The notes under the pieces are model-generated. The model was not told the DNA's origin. It did no database searches and saw nothing but the letters and a program-made list of their open reading frames with translations. From the NCBI RefSeq assembly GCF_001584185.1, contig NZ_CP013234.1, positions 2,728,001 through 2,792,000 of the forward strand: a stretch of 64,000 bases of DNA, in the 5' to 3' direction. The DNA is from Collimonas pratensis (GTDB lineage Bacteria > Pseudomonadota > Gammaproteobacteria > Burkholderiales > Burkholderiaceae_D). This document shows positions 1 to 9,117 of this stretch, piece after piece (within the stretch, counting starts at the first letter, position 1; the number at the start of each line of letters is the position of its first letter). The position numbers were made by a program, and so were the translations under genes.

Positions 1-1
1 C

Positions 2-856
2 TCACTGGTCGGGGTGCTGATGCCGACGTCGCACAACATCATCATCTATGCCCTGGTGGCCGGCGGCGGCGTCTCCATCACCACCCTGATCCTGGCCGGG
101 CTGCTGCCGGCCGCCATCCTGACCCTGGCCAACCTGACCGTGGCCTACCTGGTGGCAGTGCACCGCGGCTATCCGGCCGGCACTTTCCTCGGCTGGCGAG
201 TGGCGTTGCATAGCGTCCTGCGCGCCGTGCCAGGGCTGATGGTGGTGGTGATCATCATCGCCGGCATCACTTCCGGCATCTTTACCGCCACCGAATCGGC
301 TGCCATTGCAGTGTTTTACGCGTTGCTGCTGACCACGCTGGTGTACCGCAGCCTGAGCTGGGAGGATTTCCTGAAGGCGGCAGTCAAGTCGGTCAAGACT
401 ACCGGCGTGATCCTGATGCTGATCAGCATTTCCTCCGCATTCGGCTATCTGATCAGCCTGTACAGCGTGGCCGATACAGTGGGCGCAGCGCTGATGGCGG
501 TGAGCAGCAACCCGATCGTGATTTTTCTGCTGATCAACCTGGCCTTGCTGCTATTCGGCACTTTCCTCGACATGGCCGCCCACATCCTGATCTGCACGCC
601 GATTTTCCTGCCCATCTGCGAGCATTTCGGCATGGGACCGGTGCAGTTCGGCATGATGCTGCTGATTAACTGCTCGCTGGGGTTGAACGCACCGCCGATC
701 GGCGCGGCGCAGATCATCGGCTGCACCATCGGTGGCATCCGCATGGGGCAGATCATGCGCACCATCTGGCCGTTTTACCTGGCGCTGCTGTTTACCTTGC
801 TGCTGGTGACCTTTGTGCCGGGATTTTCGCTGTGGATCCCGGCGTTGCTGAACTAG
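2..856 (+). CDS. TRAP transporter large permease (DctM family), C-terminal part
   Basis: The reading frame is open from the first bases of the window, so the N-terminus lies outside. What is visible is about 284 residues of very hydrophobic sequence with repeated membrane spans and the DctM-type signatures LMPTSHNIIIYA near the start, TESAAIAVFYALLL in the middle and LNAPPIGAAQIIG near the end. DctM proteins form the 12-TM translocation channel of tripartite ATP-independent periplasmic transporters, which import organic acids using an ion gradient. The partner genes dctP and dctQ would be expected upstream, outside the window, so the substrate cannot be inferred. The gene ends normally at a TAG. 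Confidence 0.93.
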   Translation, partial: SLVGVLMPTSHNIIIYALVAGGGVSITTLILAGLLPAAILTLANLTVAYLVAVHRGYPAGTFLGWRVALHSVLRAVPGLMVVVIIIAGITSGIFTATESAAIAVFYALLLTTLVYRSLSWEDFLKAAVKSVKTTGVILMLISISSAFGYLISLYSVADTVGAALMAVSSNPIVIFLLINLALLLFGTFLDMAAHILICTPIFLPICEHFGMGPVQFGMMLLINCSLGLNAPPIGAAQIIGCTIGGIRMGQIMRTIWPFYLALLFTLLLVTFVPGFSLWIPALLN

Positions 857-877
857 CCCATCTAGTCCATTACAAAC

Positions 878-1080
878 TCAAACGCCCTGCAGCAGGGTCT
901 CGCGGAAAGTCGCCGCCAGTGGCCGCAGATTGACGCGATGCCAGGCTGCCCATAGCGGCGTGCGGTAAAGGATTGCGCCCTGAACCTAGATGCCTATTGT
1001 CTTTCAGGCAATGGGCACCCAGCGCCAGGGATTCTGCCATTTCGGCAGGATCAGGCAATCCTCGCACAGCATTGAGCTAC
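878..1080 (-). pseudogene. LysR-family regulator, 3' remnant
   Basis: On the minus strand the bases before the TGA at 878-880 translate to ILYRTPLWAAWHRVNL followed by RPLAATFRETLLQGV. This looks like the last helix of a LysR substrate-binding domain. Further upstream, in a shifted frame, DCLILPKWQNPWRWVP also reads like LysR. Stops and frame changes between the two pieces mean no intact ORF remains. This is a translation-based judgement without an alignment. It adjoins two more broken genes, so the whole 0.87-2.28 kb stretch appears to be a deletion scar. Confidence 0.4.
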
Positions 1081-1142
1081 CCCGTTTTTCGGCCTCCTAC
1101 CTATGATGAACCCATGCTTTTCACTCATCAACGGAGATCCCA

Positions 1143-1463
1143 TGAAAACGGTAGACCACATTTATATCAACGGCAGCTTCGTTAAACCGCACGGCAAGGA
1201 AGTGCTGGAACTCGTCAATCCCTCGACCGGGGCGCCGATCGCCCGGGTCACGCTGGCGGACGAGCAGGATGCGCAAGCCGCGATTGCCGCGGCAAAAGCC
1301 GCCTACCCAAGCTTTTCGCGCAGCAGCAAAGAGCAGCGCATGACTTATCTGCAGCGTCTGCACGACGCGGTGGCGGCGCGCTCGGAGGAACTGCTGGAGG
1401 TCATGATTGAAGAATACGGCGGTCCGCTGCGGATCGGCAAGGCTAGCACCCAGCGCGCTGCCG
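1143..1463 (+). pseudogene. Aldehyde dehydrogenase, N-terminal fragment
   Basis: From the ATG at 1143, preceded by GGAGATCCC, the protein starts MKTVDHIYINGSFVKP and continues with LVNPSTGAPIARVTLADE. This is the N-terminal strand and coenzyme-domain opening of a NAD(P)-dependent aldehyde dehydrogenase. Similarity runs for roughly 105 residues, to about EEYGGPLRIGKASTQRAA, and then stops abruptly. The following bases encode an AraC regulator in another frame. A full enzyme has about 480 residues, so the catalytic Cys and Glu are absent and the fragment cannot be active. The promoter and ribosome site look intact, so a short peptide may still be made. Confidence 0.8.
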
Positions 1464-2279
1464 TATCTCTCCTTCATCCGCTTTACCCGTCCGACCGAAC
1501 TCACCAGAGGCATGCTGGAACCTTCCATGTGCCTGGTGCTGCAAGGAAGGAAGGAAGTTCTGATCGGCAGCCAGATCTCGCACTACGGACGCGGCAGCTA
1601 TGTGCTGTCCGCGATCGACATGCCGGTTTCCGGTCAGGTTTCGGAAACCTCGCTTGCCGAGCCCTATCTGGGCATCAGGATTACCCTGGATCCCAGGGAA
1701 ATCGCAGCCCAGATCATTGAACACAAGCTGACGGTTCCCAAAAACTCGGCGCCGCGCGCCGCTGCTTATATAGAAGCTGCGGACACTGAGCTACAGGACG
1801 CCTTCTTGCGGCTGGCAAGGCTATTGAAGAAGCCGCGCGACATGGCCGCGCTGGCGCCGCTGGTCAAGCAGGAAATCCTGTATCGCCTGATCAGCGCCAA
1901 GGATGGCGGCCTGTTGGGCCAGACCGTGCTGGCTCATCATCAGGAAAAGGGCGTCAACCAGGCCATTCACTGGATCAAGACCAACTACGCCGAACCGATG
2001 CAGATCGAGAAACTGGCGAAGGCTGTCAGCATGAGCGTGTCCAATCTGCATCACCGTTTCAAGGCCATCACCGTGATGAGCCCTTTGCAATATCAAAAGC
2101 AGATACGCTTGCTGGAAGCGCGCAAGCTGCTCCTGGGCGGCCACATCGAAGCTGCTACGGTCGCCTTCAAGGTGGGCTATGAAAGCCCGTCGCAATTCAG
2201 CCGGGAATACCGCAGGCTGTTCGGGCCTCGCCATTGCAAGACATGGAATACCTGAAGTATCACGAGCTGGATCAATAGC
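1458..2279 (+). pseudogene. AraC-family transcriptional regulator, 5'-truncated and frameshifted
   Basis: From about 1458 the frame encodes LPYLSFIRFTRPTEL, then EPSMCLVLQGRKEV and an AraC_N cupin-like domain. The C-terminal double helix-turn-helix follows (IEKLAKAVSMSVSNLHHRF and VGYESPSQFSREYRRLFG). The first 30 or so residues expected of this family are missing and are replaced by aldehyde dehydrogenase DNA. Near 2225 one base appears to be lost: the usual end (FG-ASPLQDMEYLK, stop at 2277-2279) is in the +1 frame, whereas the ORF itself stops at 2255. Such regulators often sit beside dehydrogenases they control, which fits a deletion that fused the two neighbours. Confidence 0.75.
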
Positions 2280-2316
2280 GCCGGTTCGCGGCCAAAGTGG
2301 CTAACGCCGCAGTCGG

Positions 2317-3795
2317 CTAGGAAATGTCGGCTGCGCGGGCCAGCAGCGAAAGCCGCCTGACCAAGGGTTCAAACAGTTCCGCTGGCGTATTGCCGTATCC
2401 CAGCACCAGGCCATTGTCTTCAGCCATGGGATGCAGGGCAAAACCGGAGAGCGGACTGGGGGCGATGCCGTAGCGCCGCGCCGCTTCGGCGATCTTGCGA
2501 TCGGGATAACAGGCCGGCAGGCGCAGGGTCAGGTGCAAGCCGCAATGGCCGCCTTCGATCGCATGGGGCAGGCGCAAGTGGCGCTGCAAGGCGTCGCGCA
2601 GAGCTTGCTGGCGGTCGCGGTACAAGCGCCGCATGCGCCCCAGGTGGCGGCTGAACTGACCGCTTTCGATAAACTCCGCCAGCGCCAGCTGTTCATAGCG
2701 GTGGCCGCCACGCAGCATTTCTTCCAGCGGGATCTGCATCGGCGCCAGCAGCACGGCCGGCAGCACCAGGAAACCCAATCGCAAGGATGGGAACATGGTC
2801 TTGCTGAAGGTGCCGACGTACAGCACCGGCGCTTGCTCCACCAGCCCCTGCATGGCGCCGATCGATTCGCCGGCATGGCGGAATTCGCTATCGTAGTCGT
2901 CTTCGATGATCCAGGCTTGGCGCCGCCGCGCTTGCGCGATCAGCTCCAGGCGGCGCGCCACGGTCAGCACCGCGCTGGCCGGATACTGGTGCGAGGGCGT
3001 GGTGTAGATCAGGCGCGGCGGCCGCGTTTTCCAGTCATCTTCCGTCACGACCAGGCCGTCGCCATCGACCCGCATCGGGACGATGCGCAAGTCGCCCGCA
3101 TGCATCGCGGCCTTGGCCCCGCGATAGCCCGGATCTTCTACCCAGCCGGTATCGCCGGGATTGCTCAATAAACGTACGCACAGCAGCAGCGCTTCCTGTG
3201 CCCCCTCGGTGATGATCACCTGGGCCGGATCGCAGCGCACGCCGCGGGCCATGCTCAAGTGGCGGGCGATGGCGGTACGCAAGGCCGGTTCGCCCAGCGG
3301 GTCGCCATAACCCAGGGCCGCTGCGCCGGCGTGACGCAGGGCTCGGTCAAGTGCGCGGCGCCAGGCCGCCAGCGGAAAATGGGACAATGCCGGGACCCCC
3401 GGGCGTAGCACTACGCTGGCAGCGGTGCGCGGCGCGCTCGGCTGGATGCGCGCCAGGCGCTGCGCGATCAGCGGCGCAGACGGCGCGGCAGGGGTGGCAC
3501 GCACCGGTGGTGGGCGCGATAGCGCCGCCACTCTGGTGCCCTGGCGATCGGGTTGCACGTAGCCTTCGGCGGCCAGCAGGTCGTAGGCGGCAGTGACGGT
3601 GTTGCGTGAAATCGACAATGCATCGGCCAGCACACGCGAACCCGGCAGCCGGCTGCCGGCCACCAGGCCGCCGCCCAGGATGGCATCCTTGATGCGCCGG
3701 TATAACTGCCGTTGCATGGGCGCCGCGGCGACATCTTTATCCAGCGGCGCTTCCAGCAAGGCCTGTGGCATGAGGGCAGAGGAGGCCGTGGTCAT
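2317..3795 (-). CDS. MocR/PdxR-family regulator (GntR HTH plus aminotransferase domain)
   Basis: The protein has 492 residues. A winged-helix GntR domain lies at about residues 20-85 (LPGSRVLADALSIS, SRNTVTAAYDLLAAEGYV), followed by a fold-type I aminotransferase-like domain. PLP-site features are visible: IIEDDYDSEF near residue 297 and the Schiff-base lysine in VGTFSKTMFPSLRLGF near 330. MocR proteins bind PLP and regulate neighbouring, often divergent, genes. I chose the ATG at 3793-3795 because family homology begins shortly after it; the frame stays open much further upstream, across the divergent promoter. The divergent neighbour is the acetyltransferase at 3934, with an aminotransferase beyond it, so either could be the target. 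Confidence 0.9.
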   Translation of the reverse strand: MTTASSALMPQALLEAPLDKDVAAAPMQRQLYRRIKDAILGGGLVAGSRLPGSRVLADALSISRNTVTAAYDLLAAEGYVQPDRQGTRVAALSRPPPVRATPAAPSAPLIAQRLARIQPSAPRTAASVVLRPGVPALSHFPLAAWRRALDRALRHAGAAALGYGDPLGEPALRTAIARHLSMARGVRCDPAQVIITEGAQEALLLCVRLLSNPGDTGWVEDPGYRGAKAAMHAGDLRIVPMRVDGDGLVVTEDDWKTRPPRLIYTTPSHQYPASAVLTVARRLELIAQARRRQAWIIEDDYDSEFRHAGESIGAMQGLVEQAPVLYVGTFSKTMFPSLRLGFLVLPAVLLAPMQIPLEEMLRGGHRYEQLALAEFIESGQFSRHLGRMRRLYRDRQQALRDALQRHLRLPHAIEGGHCGLHLTLRLPACYPDRKIAEAARRYGIAPSPLSGFALHPMAEDNGLVLGYGNTPAELFEPLVRRLSLLARAADIS

Positions 3796-3933
3796 GGGAA
3801 TGTCTGAAGGGTTTGGGTAAAATTGCGTGGCACCATGAAATATACATGATGTGGATCTTTTTTTAGAGCCACGAGGCGCGTACTTTAGCACAGGCCCGGC
3901 GCATGTCGGGCATGACCAGCCAAGGAAGTGCAT

Positions 3934-4659
3934 ATGACAAGTATCTTGAACCAATACCAGCAGCCGGTCGGCGCCCCGGTGCCCGGCTGGACGCCGCGCG
4001 CGCAGCCGCGGCGCCAGCCGATTGAAGGGCGTTACTGTCGCCTGGAAGCGTTGGATCCGCAGCGTCATGCGGCAGACCTGTATGCAGCCTATAGCCAGGC
4101 GCCGGACGAGCGCGACTGGACCTATCTGTCGACCGGCCCCTTCGCCGATGCCGACGCCTACCGTGCCTATGCCGAACGTGCCGCAGTCAGCAGCGATCCA
4201 TTGCACTACGTGGTCATCGAACGCAAGAGCGGCAAGGCGGTCGGCACCCTGGCGCTGATGCGGATCGACCCGGTCAACGGCGTCATCGAAGTCGGGTTTG
4301 TGACGTTTTCGCCACTGCTGAAGCGCACCCCGATTTCCAGCGAAGCCCAGTACTTGCTGATGAAACATGTGTTCGATGAGCTCGGCTATCGCCGCTACGA
4401 ATGGAAATGCGACAGCCTGAATGCACCATCACGCCAGGCAGCCGCGCGCCTCGGTTTCCAGTTCGAGGGCATATTCCGCCAGGCCGTGGTCTACAAGGGG
4501 CGCAGCCGCGATACCGCCTGGTTCGCCATCATCGATGGCGACTGGCCACCGCTGCGCGCGGCCTTTGAAACCTGGCTGGCGCCGGAAAACTTCGACGCCG
4601 ACGGCCTACAGCGGCTATCCTTGACGCAGATACGCACAACCCAGGCTGCCGGCGGTTAG
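3934..4659 (+). CDS. GNAT-family N-acetyltransferase (RimJ/RimL-like)
   Basis: The 241-residue protein carries the GNAT_3 (RimJ/RimL) architecture: an opening strand with IEGRYCRLEALDPQRHAADL, a central YVVIERKSGKAVGTLALM, the IEVGFVTFSPLL strand, and the RQAAARLGFQFEGIFRQ motif typical of acetyl-CoA-binding members that modify N-terminal or antibiotic amines. The ATG at 3934 is preferred over the GTG at 3928 because AAGGA at 3922-3926 is spaced 7 bases from it. The gene is divergent from the MocR regulator. The acceptor is not predictable from sequence. Confidence 0.85.
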   Translation: MTSILNQYQQPVGAPVPGWTPRAQPRRQPIEGRYCRLEALDPQRHAADLYAAYSQAPDERDWTYLSTGPFADADAYRAYAERAAVSSDPLHYVVIERKSGKAVGTLALMRIDPVNGVIEVGFVTFSPLLKRTPISSEAQYLLMKHVFDELGYRRYEWKCDSLNAPSRQAAARLGFQFEGIFRQAVVYKGRSRDTAWFAIIDGDWPPLRAAFETWLAPENFDADGLQRLSLTQIRTTQAAGG

Positions 4660-4761
4660 TCATCTGTCCGCTACAACAACCGCCTCTACGGCGTCCACGA
4701 TCCGCGCGGCAATTCGGGGTTGGCGCACAGATGGTTTGTTAATCAATCAGGAAGAAAGATA

Positions 4762-5985
4762 ATGTCACAAGATATCCAGGCGCAATTCAAGGCCTTCAGG
4801 GAACGGGGCCTCAAGCTGGACATGTCGCGCGGCAAGCCGGCGCCGGAGCAGCTGGATCTGTCCAATGCGCTGCTGCAGCAACTGGACGGCTACCTGGCGG
4901 CAGACGGCGCCGACGCGCGCAACTATGGCGTTGCCAGCGGCTTGCCCGAGGCGCGCAGTCTGTTTGCCGAGTTGCTGGAAATTCCTGCCGCCCAGATCGT
5001 GGTGGACGGCAGCGCCAGCCTGGCCTTGATGCACGACACGATCATGTTTTGCCTGATACATGGCATCGGCGGCCAGGCGCCATGGAGCCGCCAGCAAGCG
5101 ATCAGTTTTCTGTGCCCGGTGCCGGGTTACGATCGCCATTTTTCGATTTGCGAAGCGCTCGGGATCAAGATGATCAACGTGCCCTTGAATGAGGATGGTC
5201 CGGACATGGTGCTGGTTGAACAGCTGGTAGCCAACGACGCCAGCATCAAAGGCATGTGGTGCGTGCCCAAATACAGCAATCCATCCGGCACCGTCTATTC
5301 GGCAGCCGTGGTGCAGCGCCTGGCGGCGATGAAAACCGCCGCGCCGGACTTTGTGCTGATGTGGGACGATGCCTACCGCTTGCATCATCTGAGCGAACAG
5401 AAGATCGATAGTATCAACATGCTGGAAGCCTGCCGGCAAGCCGGCAATCCGGATCGCGCCATCGTCTTCGCTTCGACCTCGAAAGTCACCATGGCCGGTT
5501 CCGGCCTGGCCGCGCTGGCCTCGTCCGTGGCCAACATCGCCTGGTGGCAGCGCAATACCTCGGTGCGTAGCATCGGCCCGGACAAGATCAACCAGCTGCG
5601 CCATGTGCGTTTCCTGAAAGACCGGGCGCATGTCGAGGCGCTGATGGAACGTCACCGGCATTTGCTGAAACCGAAATTCGACGCGGTGCTGGCGCAGTTC
5701 GATCGCTATCTGGGCGCCATCGAAGAAGTGAGCTGGACCAGGCCGCTGGGAGGCTATTTCATCGATCTGGTGACGCCGCCTGGCTGCGCCAAACGCACCA
5801 TCGCGCTGGCCAAGGAGCTCGGCATCACGCTGACCGCCGCCGGCGCCGCCTTCCCCTACGGCCGCGATGCGGAGGACCGGCATATCCGCATCGCCCCGAG
5901 CTTCCCCTCGCTGGATGAAATCTCGCAGGCAGCACAGGGGATTGCGCTGGCCTTGAGAACGGTATTGGAAGAGCGGCCGCGCTAA
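4762..5985 (+). CDS. Aminotransferase class I/II, Aminotran_MocR (PF12897) type
   Basis: 407 residues. The N-terminal LKLDMSRGKPAPEQLDLSN is diagnostic of the PF12897 aminotransferases, a subgroup that I recall includes an aspartate aminotransferase of Corynebacterium. The PLP-binding lysine lies in FASTSKVTMAGSGLAAL near residue 240, and the aspartate contacting the pyridine nitrogen in VLMWDDAYRLHHL near 205. A C-terminal GGYFIDLVTPPGCAKR segment completes the fold. GAAGAAAG before the ATG at 4762 is the ribosome site. The enzyme probably transaminates aspartate or an aromatic or other amino acid in the cytoplasm. It is convergent with the porin downstream. Confidence 0.87.
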   Translation: MSQDIQAQFKAFRERGLKLDMSRGKPAPEQLDLSNALLQQLDGYLAADGADARNYGVASGLPEARSLFAELLEIPAAQIVVDGSASLALMHDTIMFCLIHGIGGQAPWSRQQAISFLCPVPGYDRHFSICEALGIKMINVPLNEDGPDMVLVEQLVANDASIKGMWCVPKYSNPSGTVYSAAVVQRLAAMKTAAPDFVLMWDDAYRLHHLSEQKIDSINMLEACRQAGNPDRAIVFASTSKVTMAGSGLAALASSVANIAWWQRNTSVRSIGPDKINQLRHVRFLKDRAHVEALMERHRHLLKPKFDAVLAQFDRYLGAIEEVSWTRPLGGYFIDLVTPPGCAKRTIALAKELGITLTAAGAAFPYGRDAEDRHIRIAPSFPSLDEISQAAQGIALALRTVLEERPR

Positions 5986-6016
5986 ACCATCCCAGGCGGC
6001 CGCTTCCAGGCCCGGA

Positions 6017-7603
6017 TCAGAACTTATAGTTCACGCCGGCCGATACGCCTTGCACATGCCCGCCCGCGTAACAGTTGGGCGCACCCGATGCGATCGTCTG
6101 GCCATCGTGGCAATCGGTGGTGACGCCACGTCCTCCTGCACCCAGGTCATAGTGGGCCAGAGGGCGGTTGACGGTTACCGCATAGTCCGCGTACCAGGTG
6201 GTCTGCTTGTCGATCTTGTGCTTGTAAGCGACCGTATACATATTGGCGCCGTTGTCCGGGTTGCTGGTGCCGATGCCATCCAGCGGGCTGGTATTGTGCT
6301 GGCCGGGATCGCCGGGCGTGGCGTTGGCATGGGCCCAGCCGAACGACAGGCTGTCGTTCGCCGTCAGATCTTGCGTCAGCGCCAGCCAGTAACCGTTGCG
6401 CGAGCGCTCGTTCTGTTCCGCCAGGTAGGCCGGGATATTCCTGCGCATCACCTCGTAGATGGCGCTGACCGTGGTTTTGGTGGGGAAGGCGTACTGCACC
6501 CCGACTTTATAGGCATACTCGTTGCCGACATCGTTCTGATCCAGGCCGGTTGGACTGGCCAGCGCCTGCGGGGTGGCGGCGACGTCGCCGGTGCGGTTCA
6601 CGCGGGAATGCAGCTCATAGGCGCCGGTCACATACAGCGGCCCGTTTTCATAGGCCAGATTGGCGCTGTAGGCGCTGCCGTAACTGCCGTCGTTGCAGGC
6701 GATAGGGCCGCCGCCGCTGCCGGGAATATTGCCGCCGGTGCAGCTGGATTCGCCGCTGGCCTGGATCGAATTTTCATAGCCGCGGTTCTGGCCCGGCGAG
6801 ATCAGTGCATTGAAACTCCATCCGTTCCACTTGGGCGATTCGTACCAGAGCGCATGGTCAAGGCGGGTGCCGAACTCGACCCGGTTATCGCCGCCGGTAT
6901 TGCCCATGATGACCGAGTAGTCGCCCCACATGCCGGAGAATGGATTCATGCGCGCGGTGGAGGTTTTGTACGGGGCGTCGGTCTTGCCCAGCTTGAGCGC
7001 GCCCCAGCGGCTGTCGGCCAGGCCGAGGTAGCTGTTGCGCGAGGTCAGCGCGCCTTTGACCGTGCTGTCCTGGGCGCTGGTGGAGTTGGACGAACCGGCG
7101 GTGGCGGTAATGTCGATCTGCGTTTCCAGCTGATACACCAGCGACATGGTGTCGCTGAACGGATGCTTGCCGCGTATGCCGACATAGGACAGGTTAGTCG
7201 ATAAATCGGATTGCCAGCCGTTGTGGCCGACCGGCGAGACGACCCGGGCGCCGCCGACATCGTCATAGGAACTCTTGAAGCCCTTGCTGCTACCGTCGGC
7301 CGACACATCCAGGTTGCCGTAAAACTCGATATCCTTGATCGCTTCGAAGAATTTCCTGGCGCGGTCGCTGACCGCTTGCGGCATGGCCGCTACCGTATCC
7401 GCGGGGCTTTCCTTGGCCACCGGTTGCGCCGCGGTGTCCGCCACTTGCTGCAGTTTTGTGGTCAATAACTTTACTTGTTGTTCCAATGCTTCGATACGGG
7501 CGTCGGTGGCCGGGTCGGCCATGGCGGCGCCGCATGACATGAGCGAGGGGATTGAAAAAGCAGCAAGCAGTGCCGCTCGCTGCGGCTTTAATTTGAATAT
7601 CAT
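6017..7603 (-). CDS. Outer-membrane porin with N-terminal coiled coil
   Basis: 528 residues. A signal peptide (MIFKLKPQRAALLAAF, cleavage after GAAMA) is followed by a short coiled coil at about residues 33-60 (IEALEQQVKLLTTKLQQV) and a beta-barrel: IEFYGNLDVSADGSSKG, YVGIRGKHPFSDTMSLVYQ, and the terminal GVSAGVNYKF ending in phenylalanine as outer-membrane proteins do. The LKLGKTDAPYKTSTARMNPF region is the constriction-loop area of trimeric porins. Two cysteine-containing loops near ESSCTGGNIPG are unusual for a porin. The coiled coil resembles the periplasmic trimerisation segment seen in OprP/OprO-like and cyanobacterial porins. Solute specificity is not predictable. Confidence 0.85.
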   Translation of the reverse strand: MIFKLKPQRAALLAAFSIPSLMSCGAAMADPATDARIEALEQQVKLLTTKLQQVADTAAQPVAKESPADTVAAMPQAVSDRARKFFEAIKDIEFYGNLDVSADGSSKGFKSSYDDVGGARVVSPVGHNGWQSDLSTNLSYVGIRGKHPFSDTMSLVYQLETQIDITATAGSSNSTSAQDSTVKGALTSRNSYLGLADSRWGALKLGKTDAPYKTSTARMNPFSGMWGDYSVIMGNTGGDNRVEFGTRLDHALWYESPKWNGWSFNALISPGQNRGYENSIQASGESSCTGGNIPGSGGGPIACNDGSYGSAYSANLAYENGPLYVTGAYELHSRVNRTGDVAATPQALASPTGLDQNDVGNEYAYKVGVQYAFPTKTTVSAIYEVMRRNIPAYLAEQNERSRNGYWLALTQDLTANDSLSFGWAHANATPGDPGQHNTSPLDGIGTSNPDNGANMYTVAYKHKIDKQTTWYADYAVTVNRPLAHYDLGAGGRGVTTDCHDGQTIASGAPNCYAGGHVQGVSAGVNYKF

Positions 7604-7886
7604 GAGGTCTCCATCGTTATAGAATAATTTTGTGTACGACGATTCAGAGTGCTGCCGCCGGTAGCTGCAGGGCGTTGACCTGGCTCAAGTTTTTGGAAAA
7701 TAGCGACGGCGTCGTGTTTGAAATGGAAAGCTTTTGTGGTTAATTCGCCGCACTTGCATGCGGCACAGAGGCAGGGGCGGGGCTGCCAGGCCTGTTTCGT
7801 AATCGATGTGTAATGCTCTTGCTGTACCATCCGCACTGAGCTGCATCCGGATACCACGAATTCCCATCTCAACCAGCAGGGGCCAT

Positions 7887-9074
7887 ATGAAATACACCGC
7901 TTCATTGATCGCCGCAACCGCACTGGTGGCAGGCTGCGCCAGCCAGCCGGCAGCTACCGGCACAAGCCATTATGCAAATCTCAAGACGCTCGACGGCAAG
8001 CCGCCGCTGATCATCGGTCACCGCGGGCTGGCCGGGCTGTATCCGGAAGAAGTGATTGCCGGTTACCAGGCCGCGATCGCCGCCGGCACCGATTCGTTGG
8101 AAATGGACCTGATGTCGTCTAGCGATGGCGTGTTGTTCGTCTGCCATAACCCATTCCTGAGCGACACCACCGACGTCGCCAGCCATCCCGAATTCGCCGC
8201 GCGCAAAAAATCGCGCACGGTCGACGGCGTAGCGATTGCGCCGGAATGGTATATCAGCGACTTCACCGCCGCCGAGCTGAAGACTTTGCGCGTCAAGCAG
8301 CCGGTCGCCGGCCGCAGCCATCAGTACGACGGCCTGTATCCGATGGCGACGCTGCAGGAAGTCATCGACCTGGCCAAGGCCACCCGCGCGGCCGATCCCA
8401 AGAGCACGCTGACGATTTATCCGGAAACCAAGAATCCGATCTACCAGCGCGCGCTGGGCGTGCCGCTGGAAGAAAAGCTGATCGCGATGCTGGAGAAGGA
8501 GGGGTGGAACAACCACGATTCCCCGGTGTTCGTGCAGTCGTTCGAACCGGAGAGCCTGAAGCTGATGCGCCGTCTCGGCCTCAAGACCAAGGTGGTGCAA
8601 TTGATGGATGGCGACGGCACGGATTTCAAGACCGGCGTCATGACTTACGGCTCACCTGATACTGCCAAGCCTTTTTCCTGGCTGCAAAAAGGCGATCCGC
8701 GCACCTTCGCGGCAATGGCGACGCCTGAAGGCCTGGCCGAAGTCAAGACCTATGCCGACGGCATCGGTCCATGGAAGCTGTACATCCTGCCGCCGCAGGG
8801 CGTGGATGCTGCCGGCAACGCCGTGAAGAAGCTGTCGGATGCCTCCAACATGGCTCCGACCAGCCTGATCGCCGATGCCCATCGCCTGGGCTTGTTGGTG
8901 CATCCGTTTACATTCCGCGACGAAGCGGCGCGTTTAACGCGCACGTACAACGGCGATCCGAAGGCCGAATACAAGGCCTATTTCGACCTTGGCGTGGATG
9001 GCGTGTTTACCGACTTCACCCCGACCGCCAAGGCGGCGCGGGACGAATGGCTGGCGGCAAAGCAAGCCAGGTAA
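7887..9074 (+). CDS. Periplasmic glycerophosphodiester phosphodiesterase (lipoprotein)
   Basis: 395 residues, starting at an ATG after AGCAGGGGCC. A lipobox LVAG-C places the acylated cysteine at residue 17. The GDPD domain has the catalytic and metal residues: His45 and Arg46 in IIGHRGLAGLYPEE, Glu72 and Asp74 in DSLEMDLMSSSDG, and His87 in FVCHNPFL. GlpQ-like enzymes hydrolyse glycerophosphodiesters to glycerol-3-phosphate and an alcohol in the periplasm. The family's C-terminal GVDGVFTDFTPTAKAA is present. No glpT-type transporter is beside it, so this copy acts alone in this locus, perhaps in phospholipid headgroup scavenging. Confidence 0.92.
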   Translation: MKYTASLIAATALVAGCASQPAATGTSHYANLKTLDGKPPLIIGHRGLAGLYPEEVIAGYQAAIAAGTDSLEMDLMSSSDGVLFVCHNPFLSDTTDVASHPEFAARKKSRTVDGVAIAPEWYISDFTAAELKTLRVKQPVAGRSHQYDGLYPMATLQEVIDLAKATRAADPKSTLTIYPETKNPIYQRALGVPLEEKLIAMLEKEGWNNHDSPVFVQSFEPESLKLMRRLGLKTKVVQLMDGDGTDFKTGVMTYGSPDTAKPFSWLQKGDPRTFAAMATPEGLAEVKTYADGIGPWKLYILPPQGVDAAGNAVKKLSDASNMAPTSLIADAHRLGLLVHPFTFRDEAARLTRTYNGDPKAEYKAYFDLGVDGVFTDFTPTAKAARDEWLAAKQAR

Positions 9075-9098
9075 TGCCTTCCCAAGCGAGTCGCATCG

Positions 9099-9117
9099 AG
9101 CCGTAGCGACTACGGCT
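9099..9117. other. 8-bp-arm inverted repeat between convergent genes
   Basis: AGCCGTAG, a three-base CGA loop and CTACGGCT form a perfect hairpin between the end of the phosphodiesterase gene and the minus-strand secreted-protein gene, whose stop codon lies in the right arm. There is no T-run on either side, so it is a weak candidate for a shared terminator. Confidence 0.4.

Noticed and set aside
4765..5883. 372-codon minus-strand frame
   Set aside because: Antisense to the aminotransferase gene, whose motifs are clear; high GC creates long stop-free antisense frames here.
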